64,000 nucleotides of DNA, taken from the NCBI RefSeq assembly GCF_008014775.2, contig NZ_CP144914.1, positions 2,666,001 through 2,730,000 on the forward strand. The letters are read 5' to 3'. Of the stretch, positions 20,260-29,481 are shown in pieces. A program made the translations under genes and the position numbers. The notes beneath the pieces were generated by a model. That model was not told the DNA's origin, did no database searches, and saw nothing but the letters and a program-made list of their open reading frames with translations. The stretch's first letter is position 1, and each line of letters begins with the position of its first letter. The stretch is from Alkalicoccus halolimnae. GTDB lineage: Bacteria > Bacillota > Bacilli > Bacillales > Salisediminibacteriaceae.

Positions 20260-21279
20260 TCAATATTCAGGAACGACCAGAGATTCCATTTTATGGATCG
20301 CTTCTTCCGCTTCGTTTACCTCTTCCCTTTCCGTCCTGTAAAGATCGCTCAGATCCTCTTCCAGGCCGCTGAGCATCCGCATGCCGGTCTGATGAAGCGC
20401 GCACGCCCAGACATCCGCATTTCTCGGCACAGGAGCTTTTGGGTAAAGAGTAAATAAAAAGTGCCACCACATTTGACGGATCATATCCAGCATCGTCGGG
20501 TCTTCCTGATCAAGCTCTTTTTCAAGACGCTCCATCACGGCCCGGCCGAATTTTTCGTGAAATACTTCTTCCATCGCTTCTATATGTACTTCGTACGTTT
20601 CTCCGAATTTATGTACAGTAAAAGTATCGGAACATCCAAGTTCCTTCAGGAGCTGCAGGACGTAGCTTTTGAGAACCGGGTTATTCTGTTCGGCAAGAAG
20701 AAAACTGCGGAAAGCCTCTGTCACTGCCTGCAGTTTGTAGCGGCTCAGCTGCTGTATCGCACTGAGCTGCTGATCCACATTACCTTCTTCGAGCTGGGTG
20801 AGCAGTTCTTCTGCCGGACGGATAAGGTCCGGTTCACCGATATCCTGTTCAATTTCCTGCGCTTCCCCCGTCATCTGCCTGGCAAACTGAAGCAGCTGAT
20901 AAAATGATTCCGCTTTTGATGCCGGCATCTTATCTTCTGCAATCACGCCTTCCAGCATCGTAACCACTTCTTCATAGTCGCCAAGCTGAACTAAAATAGA
21001 TATGTAGACATGCAGCACTTCATAATAATCACCGATTCCTTCTTCAAGCATCGATCGGCAGTAATCTTTCGCCTTCGGAAGCCGGTTTAATTCTATGTTG
21101 GTAATAACCAGGCCATATCTTGCCTGCGGATGCTGTTCTTCGAGCTCCACCGTCTGCGAAAAACAGGACAAAGCATCGTAATATCTTTTCTCTTTTAACG
21201 CAGTCATCCCTCTTTCCACCAGTCTGGAAATAAGCCCTGGAAACAACACGACGTTATCATCGCGCTTCTGTTTGGACAT
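20260..21279 (-). CDS. ysoA: TPR-repeat protein, YsoA-like
   Basis: Cytoplasmic helical-repeat protein of about 339 residues. TPR-like segments are visible at about 20-55 (GMTALKEKRYYDALSCFSQ), 55-90 and 93-130; the second half is helical with a conserved-looking MRQMWWHFLFTLY-type stretch. It lies directly upstream of tig, as ysoA does in B. subtilis. I start at ATG 21277-21279 (MSKQKRDDNV), behind GGGGGCGGGG. Biochemical function unknown. The ilv-leu operon that follows in B. subtilis is absent. Confidence 0.8.
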   Translation of the reverse strand: MSKQKRDDNVVLFPGLISRLVERGMTALKEKRYYDALSCFSQTVELEEQHPQARYGLVITNIELNRLPKAKDYCRSMLEEGIGDYYEVLHVYISILVQLGDYEEVVTMLEGVIAEDKMPASKAESFYQLLQFARQMTGEAQEIEQDIGEPDLIRPAEELLTQLEEGNVDQQLSAIQQLSRYKLQAVTEAFRSFLLAEQNNPVLKSYVLQLLKELGCSDTFTVHKFGETYEVHIEAMEEVFHEKFGRAVMERLEKELDQEDPTMLDMIRQMWWHFLFTLYPKAPVPRNADVWACALHQTGMRMLSGLEEDLSDLYRTEREEVNEAEEAIHKMESLVVPEY

Positions 21280-21555
21280 CTCCCCGCCCCCTTTTTCTCC
21301 ATGCATTTTCACATGTAAATCAGATACGACTTTAATATGTAAACAAAATTTCCCGTCTCCAAATAAAACCTTTATCTATAGTAACGCTTTCAGTGTATCA
21401 AGACCTATGAAGAAAGACAATCCTGTCTCCTTATATATGGGGGTTCCCAATTCGTTAAACATAACTATTTTACCCGTTTTCAAACGCTTTCAACCGCTTT
21501 TCTTCTATTTTAAAAATATTCCGAAATGGGCCGCTGCGGTAATATTAAAGTTTAG

Positions 21556-21868
21556 GCTGCCTTGAAGATAAAACTGATAAGTGATGAACGTACGCTTTCG
21601 TTTCCATGGGGACGCTTTCCGGGCGGGCCGGTCTCAGCTAATCCCGTCCTCCCCACGGTCGGCAGGGATGGATCTTCAGCTCGTCCTTGATCGCCCAGGA
21701 GTCGCCCCATCTCCACTCCAGCTCACGGTAAAAAGATAAAGAAGTATCTACCATCTAATAAAGAAAATCCCTTCTTGAAAATCATTCATACCACCTTTAT
21801 ATATGGGAAATTCCCTTCCTGTAAAAGGGCATTTTCATCCTTCAGGGTGCAAGGTTTTTGCATGAGTA
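21556..21868 (-). repeat. Long R1 repeat with 5' extension (copy f)
   Basis: Reading the minus strand: CCTTGCACC, then GATGAAAATG, CAGGAAGGGAA, GGTATGAA, TTCAAGAAGGGATTTTC, followed by the R1 core (GGGGCGACTCC to CGTCCCCATGGAAACGAAAG) and a tail ending TTCAAGGCAGCC. Copies d (35.8 kb) and e (51.8 kb) have the same modules in the same order. Non-coding. This is part of the 21280-22258 gap, which holds repeats only. Confidence 0.75.
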
Positions 21869-21871
21869 GCT

Positions 21872-22190
21872 CTGTTAAAGCTCCGTGTTATTTTTGGAGT
21901 CCCAGCGGCTCTTCCGCCTGCCGGGCACGCGGCTTCCCTTGCGTCCGGGAGGATTTTCCCGCTTTCTTTTTCCGCAGGCGCCTTGGAAAATCACCTGGGC
22001 ACTGGTTTATATCTTTGTATCTTCTTGATTAAAACAGCGGGATTTCTGTATTGGAAAATTAAAACGAAGCGGAAACCGGCGGACGCCAGTGGAAAAAGGA
22101 GATTGGAAGATCCCGCAGGGCGTAAGTCCGAGGAAGCTGAAAAGCTCCTCCACGGCAGAGCTGAAGCGGAGTTTTCTATATTTATCAACA
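21872..22190 (+). repeat. R2-type composite repeat
   Basis: Starts CTCTGTTAAAGCTCCGTGTT, contains GGAGG.TTTTCCCGCTTT and CTTCTTGATT, and ends with the R2 unit to GAGTTTTCTATATTTATCAA. A copy at 63.54-63.76 kb matches along its length but lacks about 100 bp between two GAAGCGGA direct repeats. Confidence 0.7.
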
Positions 22191-22218
22191 ACAGAATTAA
22201 CACACTACAAAATAAAGA

Positions 22219-22242
22219 AAAACCCTTGAATATCAAGGGTTT
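22219..22242 (-). terminator. Terminator of the tRNA-Arg gene
   Basis: AAACCCTTGATA / TATCAAGGGTTT-type stem followed on the minus strand by TTTCTTTA. Confidence 0.8.
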
Positions 22243-22258
22243 GAGTCGTTTGATTAAA

Positions 22259-22335
22259 TGGTGTCCCAGGAGGGATTCGAACCCCCGACCGACGCCTTAG
22301 AAGGGCGTTGCTCTATCCTGCTGAGCTACTGAGAC
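22259..22335 (-). tRNA. tRNA-Arg (anticodon UCU)
   Basis: On the minus strand: acceptor GTCTCAG pairs with CTGGGAC, D-arm AGCTCAGCAGG, anticodon stem ACGCC / GGCGT around loop CTTCTAA (anticodon TCT, reads AGA/AGG), T-arm GGGGGTTCGAATCCCTC, and encoded CCA. 77 nucleotides with CCA. It stands alone with its own terminator. Confidence 0.97.
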
Positions 22336-22425
22336 GCGTATAAAATATGTAAAGGGGAGAACTGTTTAAAATAAGCCGGCGCGTTTCAGCGACAATATTA
22401 AATATAAACAATTCTCCCCTTCATG

Positions 22426-22941
22426 TCAACCGTTTAAAGAAAATGTTTTCGTAAGGTCTGCTCTTTCCCGGCCCTTCATATCACGGAAGGATACATGAAC
22501 ACTTTCTTCGTTCTTTTCAAGAATAACGTAAGTGCCTTCCGGATACTGACGCGGCAGTCTCATACTGCCGGGATTGATAAGAATTGTACCTTTTTCCTGA
22601 ATGGCTGTCGGCATGTGTGTATGTCCGAAACAGACAACGTCAGACTCCGTTTCCTGTGCTTTGTAGATCAGGTTCATTTCCGTTGATTTCACATTGAGAA
22701 GATGACCGTGCGCGACGAAAAAACGAAGATCATTGATATCCTCGGTTCTTTCCTCCGGCAGCTGACTGTCCATATCGCAGTTGCCACGTACAACGGATAC
22801 CTTCTCAAACATTGAAGCAGAGGCTTCGAGTTCTGAATCCCCGCAGTGAATAAATCCCTCTACTTCATCTTTGTGACGGTCAATAACTTCTGCTACTTTT
22901 TCTGTCCAGCCGTGGCTGTCGCTCATAATGAGTACTTTCAA
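22426..22941 (-). CDS. ysnB: Metallophosphoesterase of the YfcE/MJ0936 family (YsnB-like)
   Basis: Small two-metal phosphodiesterase. Metal motifs in order: DSHG (about 7-10), GDSE (about 34-37), GNCD, HGH (about 78-80) and GHTH (about 107-110), then NPGS. I choose TTG 22939-22941 as start (reads MKVLIMSDSHG): AAGGAGG lies 8 bases upstream and the fold begins immediately. This gives 171 residues; the frame is open upstream but not family-like. It follows rdgB by 13 bases, the same order as B. subtilis rph-ysnA-ysnB. Physiological substrate unknown. Confidence 0.9.
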   Translation of the reverse strand: MKVLIMSDSHGWTEKVAEVIDRHKDEVEGFIHCGDSELEASASMFEKVSVVRGNCDMDSQLPEERTEDINDLRFFVAHGHLLNVKSTEMNLIYKAQETESDVVCFGHTHMPTAIQEKGTILINPGSMRLPRQYPEGTYVILEKNEESVHVSFRDMKGRERADLTKTFSLNG

Positions 22942-22954
22942 CTTGATAACCTCC

Positions 22955-23548
22955 TTAGCTGCTCCACTTCTGCCATTCCGCATCGAGTTCGTGAAGCGCT
23001 CTGGCGCGGTGGCTTACTTTATTTTTTTCTTCCCGGTTCAATTCTGCCATAAAACAATCTTTTTCTGTGACATAAAAAAGCGGATCATAGCCAAAACCGT
23101 TTGTTCCGTGAGCTGTTTCGCCAATCTCCCCTTCGACCGTGCCGCGGACCGTTTTTATACCCCGTTCCGGATCGTATACAGCAAGTGCACAGACGAAGCG
23201 GGCCGTACGATTATCTTTTCCTGCAAGTTTCTGAAGCAGTTTTTTATTGTTTGCTTCATCATTTTTTTCTTCCCCTGCGTAGCGCGCAGAGTAAATGCCA
23301 GGTTCCCCATTGAGCGCATCGACTTCGAGGCCGGAATCATCTGCAAGAACTGCAATATGGAACTTTCGTCCGATTTCCACAGCTTTCTTCTCTGCATTGG
23401 CCTCAAATGTTTCGCCGTCTTCGACAACATCAATTTCTTCCGGAAGATCCTGGAGTGACCTGACTGCTATATCTTTTGCAGAAAAAAAGGCGCGGAACTC
23501 TTCAATTTTCCCTTTGTTATTAGACGCTATAAAGATTTCACGTAGCAT
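22955..23548 (-). CDS. rdgB: XTP/dITP pyrophosphatase (house-cleaning, RdgB/HAM1)
   Basis: Hydrolyses ITP, dITP and XTP to monophosphates, keeping deaminated purines out of nucleic acids. [11 protein letters not shown] (8-18), [24 protein letters not shown] and [10 protein letters not shown] with SHRARAL are the family signatures. Length 197 is normal. Its start overlaps the rph end by 11 bases, so rph and rdgB are translationally coupled. Called ysnA in B. subtilis. Confidence 0.97.
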   Translation of the reverse strand: MLREIFIASNNKGKIEEFRAFFSAKDIAVRSLQDLPEEIDVVEDGETFEANAEKKAVEIGRKFHIAVLADDSGLEVDALNGEPGIYSARYAGEEKNDEANNKKLLQKLAGKDNRTARFVCALAVYDPERGIKTVRGTVEGEIGETAHGTNGFGYDPLFYVTEKDCFMAELNREEKNKVSHRARALHELDAEWQKWSS

Positions 23549-24308
23549 TTGTTTTCTGTCCTTCCTCTATTAAAGAAAGCTTTTCACCGAAATCACCGAG
23601 TATTTCTTTTTGAATCGCAAAAAGCTCTTCAATTCCGTCTTCCGCAAGGTCAAGCATTTCATTCAGCTCGCGGCGGGAAAACGTTGCTTCTTCCCCTGTC
23701 CCCTGGACTTCTACAAGTCTGCCGCCGCTTTTCATGACAACGTTCATATCCACGTCCGCTGTGGAATCTTCTTTATAGTCCAGGTCAAGAATAGCCTTGC
23801 CGGAATCCGTCATACCGACAGAAAGCGCCGCAAGAAAACCATTGATAGGATTTTCCTTGAGCTTTTCTTTTTCAAGCAGTTCCGACACTGCAAGACCTAC
23901 TGCTACAAACGCTCCGCTGACCGCTGCCGTTCTTGTCCCGCCGTCAGCCTGAATGACATCACAGTCCACCCATATGGTGCGCTCCCCAAGTTTCGAAAGA
24001 TCGACAACAGAGCGCAGGGCACGTCCGATCAGCCTCTGGATTTCCATCGTGCGGCCGGCCACTTTTCCTTTGGAAGATTCACGGATATTCCGCTGGGAGG
24101 TCGCTCTAGGAAGCATCGCATACTCAGCAGTGATCCATCCCTGTCCTTTCCCTCGCAGAAATGGCGGTACACGCTCTTCCACACTGGCCGAGCAGATAAC
24201 TTTCGTATCTCCGAAAGAAATAAGGACGGAACCTTCAGGGTGTTTTATATAGTGAGGGATAATCTCCACTTCACGTTTTTGATGCGCTTCACGTTCGTTT
24301 GCACGCAT
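23538..24308 (-). CDS. rph: Ribonuclease PH
   Basis: Phosphorolytic 3'-5' exoribonuclease trimming tRNA 3' ends. Motifs [34 protein letters not shown] and the RNase PH signature [18 protein letters not shown] are complete; [19 protein letters not shown] near the C-terminus. I use the internal ATG 24306-24308 ([10 protein letters not shown]) behind AGGAGAG, giving 256 residues; the six extra codons upstream overlap the ribosome site. First gene of rph-rdgB-ysnB. gerM, which neighbours rph in B. subtilis, is absent. Confidence 0.97.
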   Translation of the reverse strand: MRANEREAHQKREVEIIPHYIKHPEGSVLISFGDTKVICSASVEERVPPFLRGKGQGWITAEYAMLPRATSQRNIRESSKGKVAGRTMEIQRLIGRALRSVVDLSKLGERTIWVDCDVIQADGGTRTAAVSGAFVAVGLAVSELLEKEKLKENPINGFLAALSVGMTDSGKAILDLDYKEDSTADVDMNVVMKSGGRLVEVQGTGEEATFSRRELNEMLDLAEDGIEELFAIQKEILGDFGEKLSLIEEGQKTNAT

Positions 24309-24332
24309 AGTTTCACTCTCCTTCAAATGTCT

Positions 24333-24341
24333 ATTGTATCA
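24333..24341 (-). promoter_or_regulatory. Extended -10 promoter of rph
   Basis: Minus strand TGATACAAT, i.e. TGn plus TACAAT, 25 bases before the rph start. No good -35. The rest of the 24309-24764 gap holds a terminator and no supported gene. Confidence 0.45.
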
Positions 24342-24560
24342 GATTTATCATGCATTTTCCGAGCATGCAGATTCCATTTTCCATCATACGACTTCCCCGC
24401 TGGAAATTCAATTCTTCCTCTCGTCTTTCTGAAAACAGAAATCACATGCTTCTTAATGCCCGTTGCCTGCGCTCCCTGTGCCCGACGGGTGAGGTACAGG
24501 CAATGGTTGAAAAAAGTCTGTTATTGCACCTCTGAAAGTCTCCCCTTTAAAAAATTCATA

Positions 24561-24603
24561 AAAAACCGGAGCAGACTCCCTCTCTGCGAAGTCTGCTCCG
24601 GAT
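24561..24603 (-). terminator. Terminator of racE
   Basis: Stem CCGGAGCAGACT / AGTCTGCTCCGG followed on the minus strand by TTTTTTATG. It lies about 160 bases past the racE stop. Confidence 0.85.
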
Positions 24604-24764
24604 GTTGATAAAAGGGTATCATAGTGCTCATTTAAAGAGGTCTGTCTACAGCAGCGTCTTGGACCATCAGTTTCCTGAACGCTCCTCAGCTTAAAAAGCT
24701 CATTAATATCCAGGACCAGCCTCTTCGAAGAGAAGTATTCCGGCATTGAGAAAACCGCTGACAG

Positions 24765-25604
24765 TCAGTACGTATTCTGACTACCGGCAGTTTCCAGCTG
24801 AAGGGGAAACACCGGCAGCTCCCGTTTAAGCCAGCTGGATGCAATCTGCGAAAAGGCTTCTACAGCACCTGTCGTAAAGAATTGATGCTCCGGGACTCTG
24901 TCTCCGCTGTAATGAAGCTCTTTAAAATAAAGGAGAGTACTCACTTCCCGGGCGGTTTCATCACCGGAAGCGATTACTTCCACATCATCCCCAAGCACCT
25001 GCGGAAGAAGCCTGGCAAGCAGCGGATAATGGGTGCAGCCCAGAATCAGGCTGTCAATATCATAGGAAAGCATAGGCTCCAGAGATTGCCGGACAATTTG
25101 TTCTGCCCTTTCTCCTTCGAATCCTCCCGCTTCCACAAGCGGGACAAGCGCGGGGCAGGCCAGGCTCACAACCCGCACCCGGCTGTTAATACTCGTCAGC
25201 TCTTTATGATAAGCTCCGCTGTAAATCGTTCCTTCCGTCCCGATCACGCCGACATGCTGATTTTTTGTCGCCTTCAATGCCGCAACAGCTCCGGGATGAA
25301 TCACCCCGATAACAGGAATCGGAAGCAGCTGTTTAGCTTCTTCGAGAACGACGGCTGTTGCCGTATTACAGGCAATGACAAGCAGCTTAATGTTTTTCGT
25401 CATTAAGTAGTCAATCATTTCCCACGTATAGCTTCGGACCTCTTCTTCCGGACGCGGACCGTAGGGACATCTTGATGTATCGCCGACGTAAAGAATTTCT
25501 TCTTTCGGGAGCTGACGCATCAGTTCAGATGCTACAGTGAGACCGCCTACTCCGGAATCAATGACTCCGATTGGATGGTGATTCTTCGATGTATACCTGC
25601 TCAC
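24765..25604 (-). CDS. racE: Glutamate racemase
   Basis: Makes D-glutamate for peptidoglycan. Catalytic cysteines lie in VIACNTATA (C79) and LGCTHYPLL (about 190); [12 protein letters not shown] at the N-terminus and [12 protein letters not shown] complete the signature. Start is GTG 25602-25604 with AGAGG upstream; no better start exists before the fold. 279 residues, normal. It follows the MarR gene by 21 bases, as in B. subtilis ysmB-racE. dat at the window edge uses the same D-Glu/D-Ala pool. Confidence 0.96.
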   Translation of the reverse strand: MSRYTSKNHHPIGVIDSGVGGLTVASELMRQLPKEEILYVGDTSRCPYGPRPEEEVRSYTWEMIDYLMTKNIKLLVIACNTATAVVLEEAKQLLPIPVIGVIHPGAVAALKATKNQHVGVIGTEGTIYSGAYHKELTSINSRVRVVSLACPALVPLVEAGGFEGERAEQIVRQSLEPMLSYDIDSLILGCTHYPLLARLLPQVLGDDVEVIASGDETAREVSTLLYFKELHYSGDRVPEHQFFTTGAVEAFSQIASSWLKRELPVFPLQLETAGSQNTY

Positions 25605-25625
25605 GTTATGCTGCCTCTTTCTTCA

Positions 25626-26105
25626 TTAAAATGACTTCCATGTATCTGCGTCTTTTTTCATTTCATCGAACAGGACATCCAGACTGTTTTCCAGAAAATC
25701 GACATTTTCTTTAGAAAATCCTTCCAGAACATTCTGCAAATAAACCTGACGCTGATGAATAACTTCCTTAATAATTGTCCGTCCCTTCTCCAGCAGGTGT
25801 ATGCGGACAACACGGCGGTCATTCGTATCCTTCACTCTTTCGACCAATTCGTTTTTTTCCATGCGGTCGATGAGATCTGTTGTCGTACTGCAGGCGAGAT
25901 ACATTTTTGAAGAAAGTTCTCCAATTGTCATATCTCCAAATTCGTGCAGCCACTGAAGCGCGACAAACTGGGGCGGGGTGATAGGGAATTCATTTAGAAT
26001 TTCCCGGCCCTTCTGCTTCACTATATCTGCGACCATGCGCAGTGATTTTTCGATAGCTGCTACCTGCTCCAGTTCTACTTTTACAGCATCCTGTTGATTC
26101 GCCAT
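25626..26105 (-). CDS. ysmB: MarR-family transcriptional regulator (YsmB-like)
   Basis: Winged-helix repressor family, 159 residues. The DNA-binding part is about 40-105: MTIGELSSKMYLACSTTTDL is the recognition-helix region and NDRRVVRIHLLEKG the wing. Helices before and after form the dimer. Gene order ysmB-racE is conserved with B. subtilis, but gerE, which precedes ysmB there, is missing; the PTS genes lie there instead. Effector and targets unknown. Confidence 0.9.
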   Translation of the reverse strand: MANQQDAVKVELEQVAAIEKSLRMVADIVKQKGREILNEFPITPPQFVALQWLHEFGDMTIGELSSKMYLACSTTTDLIDRMEKNELVERVKDTNDRRVVRIHLLEKGRTIIKEVIHQRQVYLQNVLEGFSKENVDFLENSLDVLFDEMKKDADTWKSF

Positions 26106-26336
26106 TGACCTCTCCCTTTCCTGAAAACCGATATATTACTTGTTATTGTCCTTTGTTTTCCATGAAATATCAAGAGCCTCGAAACAAAAAGACGGAAAGC
26201 TGTTGTCCTGCATGATAAAAATGTTTTCTGCTGAGCTCATTCAGCCGCTCTTTCTGCGATTTCCTGATCACTTTTATAAGAATTCTTTCCATAGACAGAG
26301 TTCAGGTGATTTTCTCCCGGGGCCGCCTGTTCTCAT

Positions 26337-26364
26337 AAAAAACCCGTCTGTAAAAACAGACGGG
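26337..26364 (-). terminator. Terminator of ptsHI
   Basis: CCCGTCTG / CAGACGGG stem 6 bases after the ptsI stop, followed on the minus strand by TTTTTTATG. Between here and the MarR start (26106) I see no gene. Confidence 0.88.
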
Positions 26365-26370
26365 AAAGGA

Positions 26371-28086
26371 TTATAAAAATTTGTTTTCTACAAGTGTCTT
26401 TACTTCATCAGAGGTGTTGAGCGTAAGTGCTTTCTCTGCTACAGCCTGGGCATCCTTCTTATCAAGCTTAAGGAGCTGGCTGCGGGCTGGAAGTACGGAA
26501 GTAGCACTCATGCTGAATTCATCGAGTCCGAGACCGAAAAGAAGCGGGATAGCAATTTCGTCGCCGGCCATTTCACCGCACATGCCCGTCCACTTACCTT
26601 CTTTGTGAGAAGCATCAATAACCATCTTCACAAGATTTAAAATAGCCGGATTATACGGCTGGTAAAGGTAGGAGACACGTTCATTCATGCGGTCTGCAGC
26701 CATCGTATACTGAATTAAGTCATTTGTACCGATACTGAAGAAATCCACTTCCTTCGCAAACTGGGGAGCCATTACAGCAGTCGATGGAATCTCCACCATA
26801 ATGCCGACTTCCAGCTCCGTGCTTACTTCAGTGCCTTCCGATTGAAGCTTTTGCTTTTCTTCTTCCAGAATAGCCTTTGCCTGGCGGAATTCCTCAAGCG
26901 TAGCAATCATCGGAAACATAATTTTCAAGTTGCCGAATGCACTTGCTCTGAGAAGAGCGCGGAGCTGCGTGCGGAACATATCGTCCATTTCCAGACAGAG
27001 GCGGATCGCGCGGAATCCGAGAAATGGATTCATTTCATCCGGCAGGTCAAGGTATGACAGTTCTTTGTCGCCTCCGATATCAAGCGTACGGATAACGACC
27101 GGTCCGCCGTTTAGTGATTCCACTACTTTTTTATAAGCCTTGAACTGTTCTTCTTCGGATGGCAGGGACTCCCGGCCCATGTAAAGGAACTCGGTCCGGT
27201 AAAGGCCGACTCCTTCTGCTCCGTTGCCGTGGACCCCTTCCAGATCGTCCGGAGTACCAATATTGGCTGCCAGCTCTACATGTGAACCGTCTTTTGAAAC
27301 AGAGGGCTCATTTTTAAGCTTGGCCCATTCTTTTTTCTGTTCTTCATACTCGGCGTGCTTTTGTTTATACTCATTAAGCTCTTCCTCGCTCGGATCGATA
27401 ATAACAGTGCCGGAAATGCCATCGATAATGACGGTGGCATGCTGATCCGTATCTTTCGTTACCGACTTCGTTCCCACAACTGCAGGAATTTCGAGGGAAC
27501 GGGCCATGATGGCAGAGTGAGAGGTGCGGCCGCCGATATTTGTAGCGAACCCTTTAACAAATTCCTTGTTCAGCTGCGCCGTATCGGAAGGAGTTAAGTC
27601 CTCACCGACAATGATTACTTCTTCGTTAAGCTCTGCGAGAGAAACAATCGGCTTTCCGAGAAGATGGGCCAGAACCCGTTTGGAAACGTCGCGGATATCC
27701 GCTGCACGTTCCTTCATGTATTCGTTGTCCATGCTTTCAAACATTGTAATAAACTGATTAGCCAGCTCATCGAGGGCAAAAGAGGCATTCACTTTATCAT
27801 CCTGAACCTTCTGGCGGATCGCATCTACAAATTCCGGATCGCTCAGAACGAGCAGGTGGGCAGAGAAAATTTCTGCGTGCTCTTCTCCCATGTCATTAAG
27901 CGTTTTTTCTTTTATTACTTCAAGCTCTGCTCTGGATTTTACCAGAGCAGCGTCAAAGTCTTTTATTTCAGAATCGGCGTCCACATCTGTCTTTTTTTCA
28001 ACAGTGAGGTCCGGCTCTTCGTAGCGGAAAGCTTTTGCGATCGCGATTCCAGCAGAGGCTGCAATTCCCGTCAGCTTTGTACTCAT
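26371..28086 (-). CDS. ptsI: PTS enzyme I (phosphoenolpyruvate-protein phosphotransferase)
   Basis: General PTS protein that takes phosphate from PEP and passes it to HPr. Active-site H190 in [18 protein letters not shown]-binding barrel motifs [37 protein letters not shown] and the C-terminal catalytic cysteine in [10 protein letters not shown]. 571 residues, as expected. Its ATG shares one base with the ptsH stop, so the two are coupled. It controls sugar uptake and, through HPr, carbon catabolite regulation. Confidence 0.98.
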   Translation of the reverse strand: MSTKLTGIAASAGIAIAKAFRYEEPDLTVEKKTDVDADSEIKDFDAALVKSRAELEVIKEKTLNDMGEEHAEIFSAHLLVLSDPEFVDAIRQKVQDDKVNASFALDELANQFITMFESMDNEYMKERAADIRDVSKRVLAHLLGKPIVSLAELNEEVIIVGEDLTPSDTAQLNKEFVKGFATNIGGRTSHSAIMARSLEIPAVVGTKSVTKDTDQHATVIIDGISGTVIIDPSEEELNEYKQKHAEYEEQKKEWAKLKNEPSVSKDGSHVELAANIGTPDDLEGVHGNGAEGVGLYRTEFLYMGRESLPSEEEQFKAYKKVVESLNGGPVVIRTLDIGGDKELSYLDLPDEMNPFLGFRAIRLCLEMDDMFRTQLRALLRASAFGNLKIMFPMIATLEEFRQAKAILEEEKQKLQSEGTEVSTELEVGIMVEIPSTAVMAPQFAKEVDFFSIGTNDLIQYTMAADRMNERVSYLYQPYNPAILNLVKMVIDASHKEGKWTGMCGEMAGDEIAIPLLFGLGLDEFSMSATSVLPARSQLLKLDKKDAQAVAEKALTLNTSDEVKTLVENKFL

Positions 28087-28349
28087 TATTCCGCCAGTCC
28101 TTGCTTCATCACTTCATCAAGCGCTGTGATTGCTTCCTTTTCATCCGGTCCTTCTGCCTGAATCGTAACTTCGGATCCCTGGCCGACACCAAGAGACATA
28201 ACACCCATGATAGATTTGAGATTAACGGATTTACCGTTATAGCTCAATGTAACTTCCGACTCAAACTGGCCTGCTTTATTTACCAGCTGCGTTGCCGGTC
28301 GTGCGTGAATACCTGTTTCTGCTGTGATTTTATACGTCTGTTCTGCCAT
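28086..28349 (-). CDS. ptsH: Phosphocarrier protein HPr
   Basis: Relays phosphate from enzyme I to sugar-specific EII proteins. H15 (TGIHARPAT) is the PEP-dependent site and S46 ([13 protein letters not shown]) the HPr-kinase site, so it can also act as CcpA corepressor. Start at ATG 28347-28349, 9 bases behind AAGGAG; upstream in-frame codons are not family-like. 87 residues. Expression should depend on the RAT/terminator upstream. Confidence 0.98.
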   Translation of the reverse strand: MAEQTYKITAETGIHARPATQLVNKAGQFESEVTLSYNGKSVNLKSIMGVMSLGVGQGSEVTIQAEGPDEKEAITALDEVMKQGLAE

Positions 28350-28473
28350 AATCGAACACTCCTTCAATAGTTATAATAGTGGTATTTTTGTACTATTCCC
28401 GAAAGATGAAGCAAACTAACGCTCATATGCTTAATATCATACAAATGAACGGCAGCTTACGCAAGTTTTATAA

Positions 28474-28572
28474 CAAAAAAAGCATGAATAAATGGAGGAA
28501 GCAGGTAAATGTAAAAATACATTTACCGATATCCAGCCCATCTACTCATGCCTGATCTTGTCAGTTACACGT
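28474..28572 (-). promoter_or_regulatory. GlcT-type RNA antiterminator (RAT) overlapping a terminator, before ptsHI
   Basis: Directly after the glcT stop, the minus strand reads ACGTGTAACTGACAAGATC then AGGCATGAGTAGAT (28540-28572). This closely resembles the RAT that GlcT binds before ptsG in B. subtilis. The last part, GCATGAGTAGATGG, is also the left arm of a 14-bp terminator stem (right arm CCATTTATTCATGC at 28482-28495) followed by seven Ts. Binding of GlcT to the RAT would exclude the terminator. An inner perfect hairpin GGTAAATGTA / TACATTTACC sits in the terminator loop. Confidence 0.85.
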
Positions 28573-28575
28573 AAA

Positions 28576-29418
28576 CTACGCTTTATCATATGAGGCTGCT
28601 TCTGCCGTAAGCAGGTGCAGCATAGTTTGAACAGCATCTCGGTCGCCCGCAGGGACGCCGGTTGATTTTTCCATCATTCGGATGATGTTTCGAGAAGTAT
28701 TGTAGCACAGCGGATGTTCATTTTTCAACAGTAAAAAAATTTTTTTATCCACCTCTGTCGAAGGACTCGTAAGCGGACGCTCTGCCATCTGCCGAAAATG
28801 TTCGACGAGACGCCTGAAGCCTTCTGAATCCCTCATAAACGAACGTTTCAGTTTTTCTTCCGCATAATGAATGCAGCGCGTCAGCAGATCCGGTGACTGC
28901 TTTGACAAATGTCCAAGGGCACTTTGGATATGAAGTGTGATAAAACCGATCTCCGCCTCCGGAAGCTTAATTCCGGTCTCTGCATCAATGTATGCAACGA
29001 CATCCTCCGCTATACGGTACGTATCATAATAAAGCCATCTCGTTTCCGTTAAGAAAGGGTTTTGTATGCCGGTTTCGTCCCTCGTCCGCTGCAGAGCGAG
29101 CACGATATGCTGCGTCAGTGCAAAGTGCGTCCGTTCATTCAGCTGCTCGCCGATTGCTTCATGAATTCTTGAAATCGCCTCGTGGATGAGCAGCATCGTT
29201 TCTTCCGTTTCTTTCGAAGCAAGCTCGTAATAGCGTGCTCTTTCTTCTTCATTAACAAGAGCGTAGACTTTATCGTAATTTGTAGCTTCAAAATCGTCTC
29301 CACTTTTTTTGCCGAATCCGATCCCCTTACCAATAAAAATTGCTTCTTCTCCTGTTACCGCTCTGCAGATAACAACGTTATTATTCACTGTTTTTGATAC
29401 CAAAAATGTCCCTTCCAT
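28576..29418 (-). CDS. glcT: Transcriptional antiterminator GlcT (BglG family)
   Basis: RNA-binding antiterminator controlled by PTS phosphorylation. CAT RNA-binding domain at about 1-55 (MEGTFLVSKTVNNNVVIC), PRD1 about 60-170 with H98 and H163 as phosphorylation candidates, PRD2 about 172-280 with H207. The start is ATG 29416-29418 behind GGGAGG. 280 residues, normal. In B. subtilis GlcT controls ptsGHI; here no ptsG is in between, and a RAT lies between this gene and ptsH, so ptsHI itself is the evident target. Confidence 0.93.
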   Translation of the reverse strand: MEGTFLVSKTVNNNVVICRAVTGEEAIFIGKGIGFGKKSGDDFEATNYDKVYALVNEEERARYYELASKETEETMLLIHEAISRIHEAIGEQLNERTHFALTQHIVLALQRTRDETGIQNPFLTETRWLYYDTYRIAEDVVAYIDAETGIKLPEAEIGFITLHIQSALGHLSKQSPDLLTRCIHYAEEKLKRSFMRDSEGFRRLVEHFRQMAERPLTSPSTEVDKKIFLLLKNEHPLCYNTSRNIIRMMEKSTGVPAGDRDAVQTMLHLLTAEAASYDKA

Positions 29419-29448
29419 CAGCCGATCCTCCCGCATATGTCTTCTTTT

Positions 29449-29477
29449 ATCATATCGGGTTACAAAAGCCGGCGCAA
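29449..29477 (-). promoter_or_regulatory. Sigma-A promoter of glcT
   Basis: -35 TTGCGC (29472-29477), 17-base spacer, -10 TATGAT (29449-29454) on the minus strand, about 30 bases before the glcT start. Confidence 0.6.
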
Positions 29478-29481
29478 GCCG

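Noticed and set aside
23610..24608. 332-residue open frame on the plus strand across rph and the gap
   Set aside because: Antisense shadow of RNase PH; composition unlike a protein and no start signal.
24453..24746. 97-residue minus-strand frame between rph and racE (possible gerM remnant)
   Set aside because: No similarity I can see to GerM, no ribosome site, and it overlaps the racE terminator.
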